Positions 25,751 through 34,899 are shown, counted from the stretch's first letter. The stretch: 50,059 bases of DNA from an uncultured Chthoniobacterales bacterium (GCA_937924445.1 CALDSX010000060.1:1-50059); one strand, 5' to 3'. Numbers and translations: made by a program. Notes: a model not told the origin generated them from the sequence alone.

Positions 25751-26658
25751 GCGCTGAGCCGAAACGTCTACTGCCAAAGCCCGTCAAGGCAGCGGGAGTC
25801 TGGTTCCTTCGCGACATTGTTGGAGGTCTTGTCACCGGCCTCCACCGTCCCGACCAGAAATGGCAAGGGCCCGTGTCCGTTCATTTGCTAATGTCAGGCA
25901 CAACGCGAAAAATGGGTCTGATGGCGCTGAAGAGTTTCGAATGGGCCACAGAGCAGCGGTGGGAAACGTTCATCCATGATGACGGCACTATGACGGCAGC
26001 GGATTTTGATGCGGTCTGCCGGGTGGTTCCGGAGGCATATATTGTACCACGAAACGAGGCGGACGCGCGGATGAGCGATGCGCTTGCGCCCTATCCAGTG
26101 GCTGCATCGAATCGTAAGAGACATCCCTGGTTTTTGAAGTTTCTGGATTGCGCAGTTTTTGCCCCTCACGACGATTATATTGTGCTGGACACGGATGTGA
26201 TTTTTTATCGGCGACCGGTTGAGATTATTGAGTGGGCCTCCGCGCGTCCGGGATCGTGTCATTTTATGAAGGACCTTAGGGAGACTTACTGTTCACCACG
26301 CGAAATGATCAAGGAAAAAACCGGGCTCGATTTGTGGGAGTCTGTAAATTCAGGAATTTGTCTGATGCCCAAGCGGGCGGTGCATTTTGAACTGGCGGAG
26401 GACTTTCTTAAGATTTTCGAGAACGACTCGAGACATTATATTTTTCTCGAGCAAACCCTTTTTGCCGTTGCCGGTTCCTCTCACGGTAAAGGGGGAACGC
26501 TACCAACCACCTATGAGATAAGCTGGGAGATTTTCCGCCGCAAAAACGCCACCGCCCGTCATTATGTAGGCATTATCAAACACGACCTGCTTTATTTTGA
26601 GGCCGGCGTCGGCCTGCTGGTTGGTCGCTTATCCTGCAAGAACAACGGTTCGCAATAA
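25747..26658 (+). CDS. Putative GT-A-type glycosyltransferase, unassigned family
   Basis: The 303-residue protein contains DDYIVLDTDVIFYRRPVEI near residues 138-156, a DTD metal-binding motif as in GT-A enzymes such as GT8, and NSGICLMPKRAVHFEL near 200, which resembles the 'N-x-G' acceptor-site block of GT8-like enzymes. An upstream block, LMSGTTRKMGLMALKSFEW, fits the nucleotide-binding strand. No precise family could be named. It overlaps the preceding methyltransferase by 4 bp and is followed by another methyltransferase after 13 bp. The sugar and linkage are unknown. Confidence 0.65.
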   Translation: MSAEPKRLLPKPVKAAGVWFLRDIVGGLVTGLHRPDQKWQGPVSVHLLMSGTTRKMGLMALKSFEWATEQRWETFIHDDGTMTAADFDAVCRVVPEAYIVPRNEADARMSDALAPYPVAASNRKRHPWFLKFLDCAVFAPHDDYIVLDTDVIFYRRPVEIIEWASARPGSCHFMKDLRETYCSPREMIKEKTGLDLWESVNSGICLMPKRAVHFELAEDFLKIFENDSRHYIFLEQTLFAVAGSSHGKGGTLPTTYEISWEIFRRKNATARHYVGIIKHDLLYFEAGVGLLVGRLSCKNNGSQ

Positions 26659-26671
26659 TTCCAACCGCACA

Positions 26672-27478
26672 ATGAAAACGTTCCTGAAAAATCTTGCCAC
26701 AGTCCTGCCTCACCCGCGTTTTTTTGTAAAAAGTCTCCTTCACCGTTTCACTCCGGGAGGGTATGGCTACTACAGGAAGCTGCGACAGCGCAGGGATGCC
26801 GGATATGTGCATGACCGCGACAAACACCCGGTGCGTCGCAAACATCACGGCGGAAGTGGCTGGAAGGAACAGCGTGACGGCAGAGGGATTCGCACTCGCG
26901 ATTACGCAGACTACGAGGAGTATTTGACCCACCAGAAACTCAAGCTGGAGGAGATGCTGAAGATGAAAGGCGGGTTTAGCAATGAGGACATTTTCAATTT
27001 TCGACTGCGTTTTTTCCGCCGTTTCCGCCATTTACCCGGGCTTCTGCGACAGGATGCTGTGGCGCTTTGCGCCGGCGCCCGTCAAGGAACAGAGGTGGAG
27101 GTGCTACGAGATCTTGGCTTCCGCAACGCGGTGGGAATCGATCTTAATCCCGGGGAGGGAAATCCCTGGGTGCAAACGGGCGACTTCATGCACTTGGACT
27201 ATGCTGATAACTCAATAGATTTCTTTTACACCAACTGCGTGGACCACGCCTTTGATCTCGAGGCGTTTTTCAGGGAACACGCGCGGGTCTTAAAGCCTGA
27301 AGGGCTCGCAATCTATGACATCGCCTCGAACATGGAGGAGGGCGGTGGCGCTTTTGAGGCGGTGGATTGGGAACGAACGGAGGATGTGTTTGGGCTTCTT
27401 CTCAAACACTTTGACCAACTCCTCCGTGTGGAGCGCGACGGCCCATGGATGTGGATTCTCGTCAAGGGCAAGCGGTGA
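26672..27478 (+). CDS. Class I SAM-dependent methyltransferase (Methyltransf_11-like)
   Basis: This 268-residue protein has a basic N-terminal half with an Arg/His-rich stretch (residues 35-70), then a methyltransferase core: DAVALCAGARQGTEVEVLRD near 128-145, AVGIDLNPG near 153, GDFMHLDYADNSIDFFYTN near 169-187, and the post-core FREHARVLKPEGLAIYDI. The GAR in motif I replaces the usual GxGxG, so SAM binding may be altered. I chose the ATG at 26672; the frame is open to 26597 inside the previous gene. The stop overlaps a GTG start of the next gene (GTGA). Confidence 0.8.
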   Translation: MKTFLKNLATVLPHPRFFVKSLLHRFTPGGYGYYRKLRQRRDAGYVHDRDKHPVRRKHHGGSGWKEQRDGRGIRTRDYADYEEYLTHQKLKLEEMLKMKGGFSNEDIFNFRLRFFRRFRHLPGLLRQDAVALCAGARQGTEVEVLRDLGFRNAVGIDLNPGEGNPWVQTGDFMHLDYADNSIDFFYTNCVDHAFDLEAFFREHARVLKPEGLAIYDIASNMEEGGGAFEAVDWERTEDVFGLLLKHFDQLLRVERDGPWMWILVKGKR

Positions 27479-28287
27479 AAGCGCCTCTGACGATCACCGG
27501 TATTGTGCTCTGCCGGAATGAGGATTTGCATCTTGCATGGTCTGTCCGCAGCATTGTAGGGTTTTGCGACCGTATAATTCTGGCCGACCACGGTTCGACA
27601 GATGGCACCTGGGCAGTTGCCAAAACTCTTGCACAGGAAATTCCCGCTCTGGAAATCCACCGTATTGGGCATCCGCGTGAGTCTCACTGGCTGATCCGTG
27701 GGTTAGCAGGGTCAAACACCTGGGTGTTTGGGGTAGATGGTGACGAGATTTATGATCCCGCGGGACTAGCACGTTTCCGTTCCCGTGTTGCGGCCGGGGA
27801 GTTTTCAGACTGCTGGATGGTGCTTGGGAATAGTCTGAATTGTATGTCGTTTGATAGCGCCTCCGGGCGCGCTACCGGGTATCTAGCGCCACCCTGCCGG
27901 AGCGTGACAAAATTGTATAACTTTGCGGCAATCGACTCATGGGATGGGGAGGACATCAAGGAAAGACTGCACGGAGGCAACGTGCGGTTTCGAGACGGCT
28001 ACCATGCCGGAGCGCGTTTGAACCTTCATGAACAGGTGGGATGGGATGAGGCAGATTTGCGGTGTTTGCATCTTTGTTTTCTTCGGCGGAGTTCGCTGGA
28101 GAAGCCTCACGCTGGCCCAAGAGAAAATATCATGGAACGGTATCCGACGGGGGTGCGGGGGCTTTTGAAACGGTGGCTAGGGATGCTATTGCCTCAGCCG
28201 CGTGTGTCGAATTGGAAGCGGTCGCGCTATATGAGGGGTGCGCTGGTTGAAAAAAACATTCGGTCTTTTCTTTCGAGTTTGTCATGA
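27475..28287 (+). CDS. Glycosyltransferase family 2 (GT-A fold)
   Basis: A GT2-type enzyme of 270 residues if started at the GTG 27475, which has AAGGG a few bases upstream and shares its bases with the previous stop, the coupling mode used throughout this operon. An ATG at 27445 in the same frame would overlap the previous gene by 34 bp. Visible blocks: TGIVLCRNEDLHLAWSVRS, DRIILADHGSTDGTW with the DHGSTDGT signature, and TWVFGVDGDEIYDPAGLARF with the metal-binding DGDE. This is the GT2 subgroup related to WaaE/beta-glucosyltransferases. The stop overlaps the ATG of the next gene. Confidence 0.9.
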   Translation: MKAPLTITGIVLCRNEDLHLAWSVRSIVGFCDRIILADHGSTDGTWAVAKTLAQEIPALEIHRIGHPRESHWLIRGLAGSNTWVFGVDGDEIYDPAGLARFRSRVAAGEFSDCWMVLGNSLNCMSFDSASGRATGYLAPPCRSVTKLYNFAAIDSWDGEDIKERLHGGNVRFRDGYHAGARLNLHEQVGWDEADLRCLHLCFLRRSSLEKPHAGPRENIMERYPTGVRGLLKRWLGMLLPQPRVSNWKRSRYMRGALVEKNIRSFLSSLS

Positions 28288-29255
28288 GTGGGGCGAGAAA
28301 AGAGCGACTGACGATTGCGTTCAACATGCGTCCCCGCCGGGGGCCCTGGGGTGGTGGCAACCAGTGGGTTCGTCTGATGATAGATGTGCTACGCTGGCAC
28401 GGGTGGCGGGTAGTGTTCTGCCTAGATGAACGTGTGGACTGTGTGTTCTACACTCATGCGGGTCTTTCAGGTGAACTGTCGTTTGGAGTCGAAGACGTTT
28501 CGGAGGCAAAGCGCCGCAATTCGCGTCTCCGGTGTGTGCACCGGATTAATGACAATGACATCCGCAAGGGGACCGAGGAAATGGACAGTCTGCTTGCCAG
28601 AACCGACGCAGTTGCCGACGCAACAGTTTTTGTCTCGGAGTGGCTGCGGGATTATCACGCAGCGCGCTGGTTTAAGATGAAGCGGCCGCATCGGGTAATA
28701 CGGCCTGGGGCTGATCCACGCGTGTTTCATCCTTTTGGAGTAACGGCACCTCAGAATGGACCGGTGCGGATAGTGACGCATCATTGGTCGGATAACATGG
28801 CGAAGGGTTTTGATGTTTACTCCCAGATTGATGAGTTGATTTCGAATGGAAAACTAGCTGGCCATGAGTTTTGGGTAATCGGGCGATGGCCAAAAACAAT
28901 CAAATGGAAGACAGCGAGGACTTTTTCTCCGTGCTCGGGCATTCGGCTAGCACGGCTGCTAAAAGCGTGCCATATTTATGTGAGCGCATCGCGGTATGAA
29001 CCGGGAGCCATGCATGTGGCTGAGGGATTGCAGTGTGGCTTGCCTCTTCTCTACACGCGCGACACCGGTGGGACGGCGGAACAGGGAGAGCAGTTTGGGG
29101 TGTTGTTGGGTGATGACATTGCGGGGGCTGTGGAAGAGATCACGCAACGGCGGTCGGAACTGAGGACGAGAATTTTCCAGGAAGGTCCCTGCGGTTTGCG
29201 AATGTGCCGGGAGTATATTGAGCTGGTCAAATGGCTTGTGGCGCGTGATGAGTAA
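28284..29255 (+). CDS. Glycosyltransferase, GT4-like (GT-B fold)
   Basis: The 323-residue protein has a short N-terminal domain (LTIAFNMRPRRGPWGGGNQW, with the Gly-rich GT4 loop) and a C-terminal domain with VIRPGADPRVFHPFG near residue 140, VRIVTHHWSDNMAKGFDVY and YVSASRYEPGAMHVAEGLQC near 233-252, where the usual E-x7-E glutamates are E and E. It starts at an ATGA overlap with the preceding GT2 gene and overlaps the next GT4 gene by 8 bp. It is shorter than typical GT4 enzymes (350-400), the shortening being in the acceptor domain. Confidence 0.8.
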   Translation: MSGARKERLTIAFNMRPRRGPWGGGNQWVRLMIDVLRWHGWRVVFCLDERVDCVFYTHAGLSGELSFGVEDVSEAKRRNSRLRCVHRINDNDIRKGTEEMDSLLARTDAVADATVFVSEWLRDYHAARWFKMKRPHRVIRPGADPRVFHPFGVTAPQNGPVRIVTHHWSDNMAKGFDVYSQIDELISNGKLAGHEFWVIGRWPKTIKWKTARTFSPCSGIRLARLLKACHIYVSASRYEPGAMHVAEGLQCGLPLLYTRDTGGTAEQGEQFGVLLGDDIAGAVEEITQRRSELRTRIFQEGPCGLRMCREYIELVKWLVARDE

Positions 29256-30387
29256 GCCGCGGCAAATTCTATTCATCAAAGAGGGGTCGTTCTCGCAACA
29301 GAATCCTTTTGTGGAAGATTTTTTGCGGCGCCATTTTCCTTCTTGTGAATTGCGTGTCGTGGATATCTGGAGGGATGTGTTGTGCGAGAGCCCGTTTGCT
29401 CTGTTGGCCACAATGGCTGAGGCGCTTTTAAGTCACCCAAAGAGCACGCTTGGGAAAATGCAAAGTCCGCGGATTTATGCGTCGCGAACGCGTGCAGCGT
29501 GGAAGCGCCTGAAAAAATGGCGAGCCGATATGAGCTGGCAGCCTGTTTTTAGTATTCAAACCCAATCGCTTTTTGACGCATCTCATCCAGGTGTGCCACA
29601 CTTCGTTTATACCGACCACACCTACAAGGCGAACTTTCGGTATGAAGTTCGCACGTTTGTGCCGGAGGCTCCCATGGACTGGGTTGAGCGAGAGCGAGCC
29701 ATTTATGCAAACGCGAGATGCTGTCTTCTGACGAGTTCGTTCTGCCGCAATTCAATCGTTGAAGATTACTCTATTCCGCTTGAAAACACGGCGGTTGTGT
29801 ATTGCGGAGCGAATGCCTGCCAGCCTGTGACAAACGTCCGGTTGCAACGAAAAAACGGCGGCATAGTGAAAGTGCTTTTTGTGGGCCTTGAGTGGAAACG
29901 CAAGGGCGGGCCGGAGTTAGTTGAAGCGGTGAAGATTCTGCGGAGGCGTCACGTCGCTGTCGAGCTTCATGTGGCGGGTGTCAGCGAGAGAGAGGCGGGC
30001 GGAGCGCCGGAAGGTTGCTTTTTTCACGGTCGTGTGGGGCTCGACAGAGTGCGGGGTTTGCTTGCGGCGAGCGATATTTTTTGTCTCCCCAGTCGGCGAG
30101 AGCCCTCCGCGGTTGTTCTTTCTGAAGCGTTGGTGAGTGGTCTGCCAATTGTTGCGACGCGTGTGGGTGGAACGCCGGACCGCGTCGTGGATGGAAAGAA
30201 CGGTTTCCTCGTGCCGCCGTGCGATCCTAGCGTGCTTGCGGAAGCGATCGAGCGTCTGGCCGGCGATGCAGGGTTGAGGCAGCGGATGGGCAACGCATCC
30301 GAAACACTGGGCCGACGGCATTTTACTTGGGAGGCAGTCGGCGCAAAGGTGGCCGAAGAGATAAGGAAACGCGTCAACAGCTTGTGA
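29248..30387 (+). CDS. Glycosyltransferase family 4 (GT-B fold)
   Basis: A 379-residue GT4 enzyme. The start is taken at ATG 29248, eight bases before the previous stop ends; a GTG three bases earlier and an ATG at 29218 are other in-frame options. Motifs: FKEGSFSQQNPF-type N-terminus (KEGSFSQQNPFVEDFLRRHF), SSFCRNSIVEDYSIPLENTA, VKVLFVGLEWKRKGGPELVE near 210, and the donor-site region SRREPSAVVLSEALVSGLPI near 282-301 with both acceptor glutamates. Then come VGGTPDRVVDGKNGFLVPP, typical of GT4. The stop overlaps the GTG start of the next gene. Confidence 0.9.
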   Translation: MSKPRQILFIKEGSFSQQNPFVEDFLRRHFPSCELRVVDIWRDVLCESPFALLATMAEALLSHPKSTLGKMQSPRIYASRTRAAWKRLKKWRADMSWQPVFSIQTQSLFDASHPGVPHFVYTDHTYKANFRYEVRTFVPEAPMDWVERERAIYANARCCLLTSSFCRNSIVEDYSIPLENTAVVYCGANACQPVTNVRLQRKNGGIVKVLFVGLEWKRKGGPELVEAVKILRRRHVAVELHVAGVSEREAGGAPEGCFFHGRVGLDRVRGLLAASDIFCLPSRREPSAVVLSEALVSGLPIVATRVGGTPDRVVDGKNGFLVPPCDPSVLAEAIERLAGDAGLRQRMGNASETLGRRHFTWEAVGAKVAEEIRKRVNSL

Positions 30388-31892
30388 GAATTTTTTTTGC
30401 TGAAGGAGACGGGCGGGGATGGGCGATTGACGAGGATTTGCGCCTTTTGAAGCGCGGTGTTGCGGCCTATGGTTCCGAGAGTTCTTTTAACCGGGCAGAA
30501 GCGGTGCTGGCCGTTTGGTGGTGGAAGTTGCTGCGTTTGCCACAGGAGCAACTCGCGAAAAAGCGCGTGATTGCGTTGGCGGATAACCCGCCCTTTATCT
30601 ACGCACAACATCCGTCGTTTCTTGCAGGCAGCGCGCTGGTGGATTTGTGGGTGGCGAGGTCGCAAGAGGCACTCCAGCAATTTGAACAATTGGGGCTGCC
30701 GGTGGTTTTTGCCCCCTACGCGGTTGATAGCTCTGTTTTTCGCCCGCTGCCACCGGATGATCCAGCACTTGCCGCGATGCATCGGAGAGTTGCGGCACCG
30801 CAGGGAGCGTTTCTTGTGGGAAATTTTCACCGGGATACCGAAATGTCGGGGTGCCCAAAAGAACAAAAAGCGCCCGAGGTGTTTTTGAAAATAGTGCTGG
30901 CCGCGAGGAAACAAGGAGTGCCGGTTTATCCCGTTCTGGCTGGGCCAAGGCGCCACTGGTTGCGGTCGGCATTTCAATCTGAAGGAGTACGCTGCGCATT
31001 TATTGGAGATGAAACGTTGCGGGCTGATGATTATCCAGCAAACATTTTGCCGCGAAGCGAGCTGAACCTTTTGTATAACCTGATTGATCTTTATCTGATA
31101 CCGTCGCGTTGGGAGGGGGGGCCACATTCCGTTCTCGAGGCGGCAGCGGCAGGCTGCCCTTTGCTAAGCACGCCTGTGGGTGTGTCGCGTGATTTGCTTC
31201 CATCAGATCAGCTTTTCAATAGCGTCGCTGAAGGGGTGAGACTCCTAACAAAGGAGTTTTATACCCGCGAGATCCGCAACCGAACAAGTCGACTGAGACA
31301 GGATTTTTTGGAGAGCCATCAACCGGAGCGGTTGGCAAAACGCTTCGGTGAGATTCTGAATGATACCTCATCTGTCGTAGCGCGTGCTGAAGCGAGGCAG
31401 ATCTGGAGCCATGAGTTTGAACCCAACTTCTGCACAAGGATCAGAAGGGGGCTTGCACGGATGGTCCGTGGTGGGCTGCGCGTGCGTGTTAAAGACAGAA
31501 GCAACGAGAGTTCCGCAGGAGCGGCATTTTTGAACTCCACACGAAAATGGATGGAGGCGTGCAGAGTGCGTTTTGTAGAAAACAACATGATGACACACTT
31601 AGAGCTTGTGGCTCATAACGACCGGGCCGTGCTGCGTTCGTTGGCGGAGGGTGGTAGAAGCGTTTCGATCTTTTTTGAATTGCGACCTTTTCTGGAGTCG
31701 CTACGAGGTCAGGCGCGGCCCTGGAACGCAACTTTGATGCCGTCTGAATTTGAATGCGGAAGACGAAGTGGCGTGGTTGGAGACGAGGAAAGGATCACCG
31801 ATTGGGATGGCGCGCTCATCATGTCGCGCGAGTCGGGCAGAACGGTGGCGGCCCGCTTTGCGGAGCTTGCGGAGATGGTGGCGGAAGGATGA
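30384..31892 (+). CDS. Glycosyltransferase, GT4-like with C-terminal extension
   Basis: The reading frame is open to 30327, but a GTG at 30384 overlapping the previous stop (GTGA) is the likely start, giving 502 residues. The GT-B donor domain shows VGNFHRDTE near 155, the DLYLIPSRWEGGPHSVLEAA block near 240-259 and AAGCPLLSTPVGVSRDLLP. The N-terminal domain has WWWKLLRLP and IALADNPPFI. Beyond about residue 330 there is an extra region of roughly 150 residues with no recognised domain. The protein is longer than standard GT4 enzymes for that reason. The stop overlaps the ATG of the next gene. Confidence 0.82.
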   Translation: MRIFFAEGDGRGWAIDEDLRLLKRGVAAYGSESSFNRAEAVLAVWWWKLLRLPQEQLAKKRVIALADNPPFIYAQHPSFLAGSALVDLWVARSQEALQQFEQLGLPVVFAPYAVDSSVFRPLPPDDPALAAMHRRVAAPQGAFLVGNFHRDTEMSGCPKEQKAPEVFLKIVLAARKQGVPVYPVLAGPRRHWLRSAFQSEGVRCAFIGDETLRADDYPANILPRSELNLLYNLIDLYLIPSRWEGGPHSVLEAAAAGCPLLSTPVGVSRDLLPSDQLFNSVAEGVRLLTKEFYTREIRNRTSRLRQDFLESHQPERLAKRFGEILNDTSSVVARAEARQIWSHEFEPNFCTRIRRGLARMVRGGLRVRVKDRSNESSAGAAFLNSTRKWMEACRVRFVENNMMTHLELVAHNDRAVLRSLAEGGRSVSIFFELRPFLESLRGQARPWNATLMPSEFECGRRSGVVGDEERITDWDGALIMSRESGRTVAARFAELAEMVAEG

Positions 31893-33019
31893 GGGGAAAC
31901 CGAATACGTGCGCTGATAATGGTTGTGCCGTGGCGTTGGAGGGAGGCTGCAAAGTGGGTTTTAGAGTTGCCGGAGCGACTTCGCTTCCGGAAAAAGCTGC
32001 GGAGGACATTATGGAGATCAGCACAAGGAGTGCTCGGACTGGGCGGGGCGTTGGATGGGAGGATCCACGGTGGGCGTGTGAAGCTTGTGGCTTTGGCAGA
32101 GAGATTTGGCGACAGCGCTGCGGGCTACCGAGTGCTTTACCTTGTAAGCAGCGCACTCCCACGATTTTGGGACGAAACGGTGCGCTGGGCACTTGGACAC
32201 GGGGCGAAGCTGGTCTGGAACCAGAACGGCGTGGCCTACCGGGCTTGGGCGGGTGCGGAGTATCCGCGATGGAATCGGCCGATGCGGCGCGGGCTTCTAC
32301 TTGCCTCTCGGGTCGTGTATCAGAGCGAGTTTTGTCAGCGCAGTGCGGACCGTATGCTCGGCAAATACAAAGGTCTGTCGGTTATTTTGCTAAATCCCGT
32401 TGACTTGGAGAAATTCAATCCAGCAGAATGCTTTCGACGCGGTGCCGATAAGTTAAAGATTTTGGCTATCGGAACTCATGCCTCCCCTGCCCGGGTGCGT
32501 CTGGCAATTGGGACAGTTGGGCACTTGCGGCGCGCCGGTGTTCAGGCGCGGCTTTCTGTCGTTGGCCCACTGAATTGGCCGCAAGCAGAGGAGCAGGCCG
32601 CCCGTTGGGTGCATGAACAGGGTCTAAGAGAGATTGTGACTTTTGAGGGGCCGTTTTCTCGACAAGAAGCTCCCGAGATTTACCGGAGGCATGACATATT
32701 GTTGCATTGCAAACAAATGGACCCCTGCCCTACGGTGGTTGCCGAGGCGATGGCTTCGGGGCTACCGATTGTGGGACCAGCGAACGGTGGGCTACCAGAA
32801 ATGGTCGGACAGGAAGGCGGAATTTTGATCCCCGCAGCGGATGATTTTGACAATGAACCCAAAATGTGTGGGGAGCTAGTTGCTCAGGCTGTGGTCCAGG
32901 TTATGGAGAGTTACCAAAGCTACTCTTCACAGGCGAGGAGGAGAGCCGAGCGTCTTTTCAACAATAAAGCTTGGCTGAATGCCCATGGGGAGATTTTCGA
33001 GAGGCTAACGCATGGCTGA
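31889..33019 (+). CDS. Glycosyltransferase family 4 (GT-B fold)
   Basis: A GT4 enzyme of 376 residues started at ATG 31889, which overlaps the previous stop (ATGA). The frame is open further upstream to 31754, but that part lies entirely inside the preceding gene and is a run of Arg, Gly and Trp. Blocks: KILAIGTHASPARVRLAIGT near 187, TFEGPFSRQEAPEIYRRHDI, and the donor site MDPCPTVVAEAMASGLPIVG near 276-295, which has a Cys-Pro-Thr variant before the second glutamate. Its end overlaps the next GT2 gene by 8 bp. Confidence 0.85.
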   Translation: MRGNRIRALIMVVPWRWREAAKWVLELPERLRFRKKLRRTLWRSAQGVLGLGGALDGRIHGGRVKLVALAERFGDSAAGYRVLYLVSSALPRFWDETVRWALGHGAKLVWNQNGVAYRAWAGAEYPRWNRPMRRGLLLASRVVYQSEFCQRSADRMLGKYKGLSVILLNPVDLEKFNPAECFRRGADKLKILAIGTHASPARVRLAIGTVGHLRRAGVQARLSVVGPLNWPQAEEQAARWVHEQGLREIVTFEGPFSRQEAPEIYRRHDILLHCKQMDPCPTVVAEAMASGLPIVGPANGGLPEMVGQEGGILIPAADDFDNEPKMCGELVAQAVVQVMESYQSYSSQARRRAERLFNNKAWLNAHGEIFERLTHG

Positions 33020-33896
33020 TCCCGCAGTTTCGGTCATTATGACCGCCTATAATGCCGAGCGTGATATCGAGGCGGCTGTGGCAACTATCCTAGGCCAGTC
33101 GTTCGAGAATTTAGAGTTAATTGTGGTTGACGATGGTTCGTCGGATTCAACGCTCTGGCGGTTGTCAAGAACACATGATCGACGTCTACGCGTGATATCT
33201 TTGGGTGAAAATCGTGGGCAGACATTCGCCCTCAATGTTGCTTTGAACTCCTCGCGAGCCCCCCTCGTAGCCCGACAGGACGCCGATGATCTCTCCCACT
33301 TTCACCGCATCGCGTTGCAGGTGCAGGAATTTGAAAGACGCCCTAGACTTTCGCTGCTGGGCACTCAGGGAGTTGTGATTAACCCCAATGGTATAATAAC
33401 AGGCCTTTTGTCTGTTCCACTCGGGCAAGAAGAAATCCTTGGGTGGCTAATGTGGGATAATCCATTTATTCATACCTCGGTAATGTTTCGACGGGAGACT
33501 GTCGAAAGGGTCGGAGGCTATGACGAAAGGTTTCGCATTTGCCAGGATTATGATCTTTGGATGCGAATTCTACGGAACGCCACGGGTGACAATCTCAGGC
33601 AGCGTCTCGTGGCTTATCGGATTCACAAGGGGTCATTATCACGATCTCGAATTGAAGAGACCAGACGTGAAGCAGAGGAAATCAGAACCCGTGTGGATCT
33701 GCAGCACAATTGGAGACCAAATAGCCGCACACAGGCACTCAGAGCACTTGGCCAAACGGCAGATGGGATCTCATGGCCCGATCGCAGTAAGGCACTTCTT
33801 AACGGAATATTTTGGGCAGCAAGTCTGTTTTTTGAAAGGATGCGTTTTTGTGGAAAATCTGCCGAGATCTGGGCGCAAAACTCGTTCAGGAAATAA
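33012..33896 (+). CDS. Glycosyltransferase family 2 (GT-A fold)
   Basis: A 294-residue canonical GT2 enzyme: VSVIMTAYNAERDIEAAVAT at the N-terminus, LELIVVDDGSSDSTLWRL with the first Asp motif, APLVARQDADDLSHFHRI with the metal-binding QDADD, then NPFIHTSVMFRRETVERVGG and CQDYDLWMRIL. It overlaps the preceding GT4 gene by 8 bp and its last 11 bases overlap the 3' end of the opposing - strand gene, a tail-to-tail overlap. Confidence 0.92.
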   Translation: MADPAVSVIMTAYNAERDIEAAVATILGQSFENLELIVVDDGSSDSTLWRLSRTHDRRLRVISLGENRGQTFALNVALNSSRAPLVARQDADDLSHFHRIALQVQEFERRPRLSLLGTQGVVINPNGIITGLLSVPLGQEEILGWLMWDNPFIHTSVMFRRETVERVGGYDERFRICQDYDLWMRILRNATGDNLRQRLVAYRIHKGSLSRSRIEETRREAEEIRTRVDLQHNWRPNSRTQALRALGQTADGISWPDRSKALLNGIFWAASLFFERMRFCGKSAEIWAQNSFRK

Positions 33897-34866
33897 ACCG
33901 GATCAGGCGCTCCAAAAGTGCGAGACGCGCCCGCTGAATTAGCAAGCGTGCGCATCTTTTTTTTTCTGATTCAAAGCGCCAAACCGCGTGAGCTGATGGA
34001 AGTTCTGCAGTTATAAACTCAACCCAACGCTTAGCAATGGCAGATCTACTCACCTCATGGGCTCTTCGTAAGCCGTTCTCACTCATTTTTTCCCAGAGAT
34101 TAGGATCTGATTTTAACCTTCGCAGACAAACCACAAGCCCGGTTTGAGATGTTGCTTTTAGAAAATCCAGCGGGTTTTTTCGTTCGAATTCATATGCCGA
34201 ATCATTTCCTCCGATAAAAGGAACCCCTGCCAGCCAGGCGTTAAAAAGTTTCGTGGGCGGCTTGTGATGGTATCGGGCTTTGTTGAAAGATCGGATGCCA
34301 ATGGCTACATCCACTTTCGAGTAATCATGCCACCGGTCAGCATGGTAGATCTCAAAATTTATTCCAAGGTTAGAAAGTTCGCGTCTGAATGGCCAGCTTT
34401 TCATCTCGGCAGCCAGGTTGGCGGGGTCACCATAAAAAGCGGCATTCTCGACGATTGGTTTTCGAGAAATATTCCGCCTAATTAAATTTGGCTGGGTCCA
34501 ATTCGGAATGTAGGTGGAACAAGGAACAAGTTGTTGCTGACGCCCGTTCTGAACAAGATGCCAGTCGGCCAGCGGATGTGGAGTCCAGTCTGCCGCCACT
34601 GCAACGAAAAAAACATTTGTGGATGGGCGATGCTTTTTGCCCAAAAAACCGGCAAGCGAAATTACCACGCCGGAATCTGGCAGTGTGTGAGTGAGATGAA
34701 CGTTGAGATCGGCTTTTTTCAGCACGCACCATGTTTGCCAGATCCAGCATTGCGCTGCAGCGATCTTTCCACTCTCGTGAAGTTTAAAGGGCTTTTCTAA
34801 CTCCCAGTTTTGCGCAGTTTCAGGTTCAGGAAGATATTTTTCTGGCAAATAAAAATGAATTTTCAT
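33886..34866 (-). CDS. Hypothetical glycosyltransferase-like protein on the opposite strand
   Basis: The 326-residue protein is on the - strand, convergent with the GT2 gene it overlaps. The start is the ATG at 34866; a TTG at 34869 directly precedes it. Features: IHFYLPEKYLPEPETAQNWE at the N-terminus, VDVAIGIRSFNKARYHHKPP near 202-221 and PTKLFNAWLAGVPFIGGNDS near 221-240, which looks like the donor-binding end of a GT-B fold (the block where GT4-like enzymes have an acceptor-sugar glutamate). No family could be named. It may be a glycosyltransferase separately transcribed from the + strand operon. Confidence 0.6.
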   Translation of the reverse strand: MKIHFYLPEKYLPEPETAQNWELEKPFKLHESGKIAAAQCWIWQTWCVLKKADLNVHLTHTLPDSGVVISLAGFLGKKHRPSTNVFFVAVAADWTPHPLADWHLVQNGRQQQLVPCSTYIPNWTQPNLIRRNISRKPIVENAAFYGDPANLAAEMKSWPFRRELSNLGINFEIYHADRWHDYSKVDVAIGIRSFNKARYHHKPPTKLFNAWLAGVPFIGGNDSAYEFERKNPLDFLKATSQTGLVVCLRRLKSDPNLWEKMSENGLRRAHEVSRSAIAKRWVEFITAELPSAHAVWRFESEKKRCARLLIQRARLALLERLIRFIS

Positions 34867-34899
34867 CAAAAAGAATGACTAATCTTAGAGAAAAATTTT

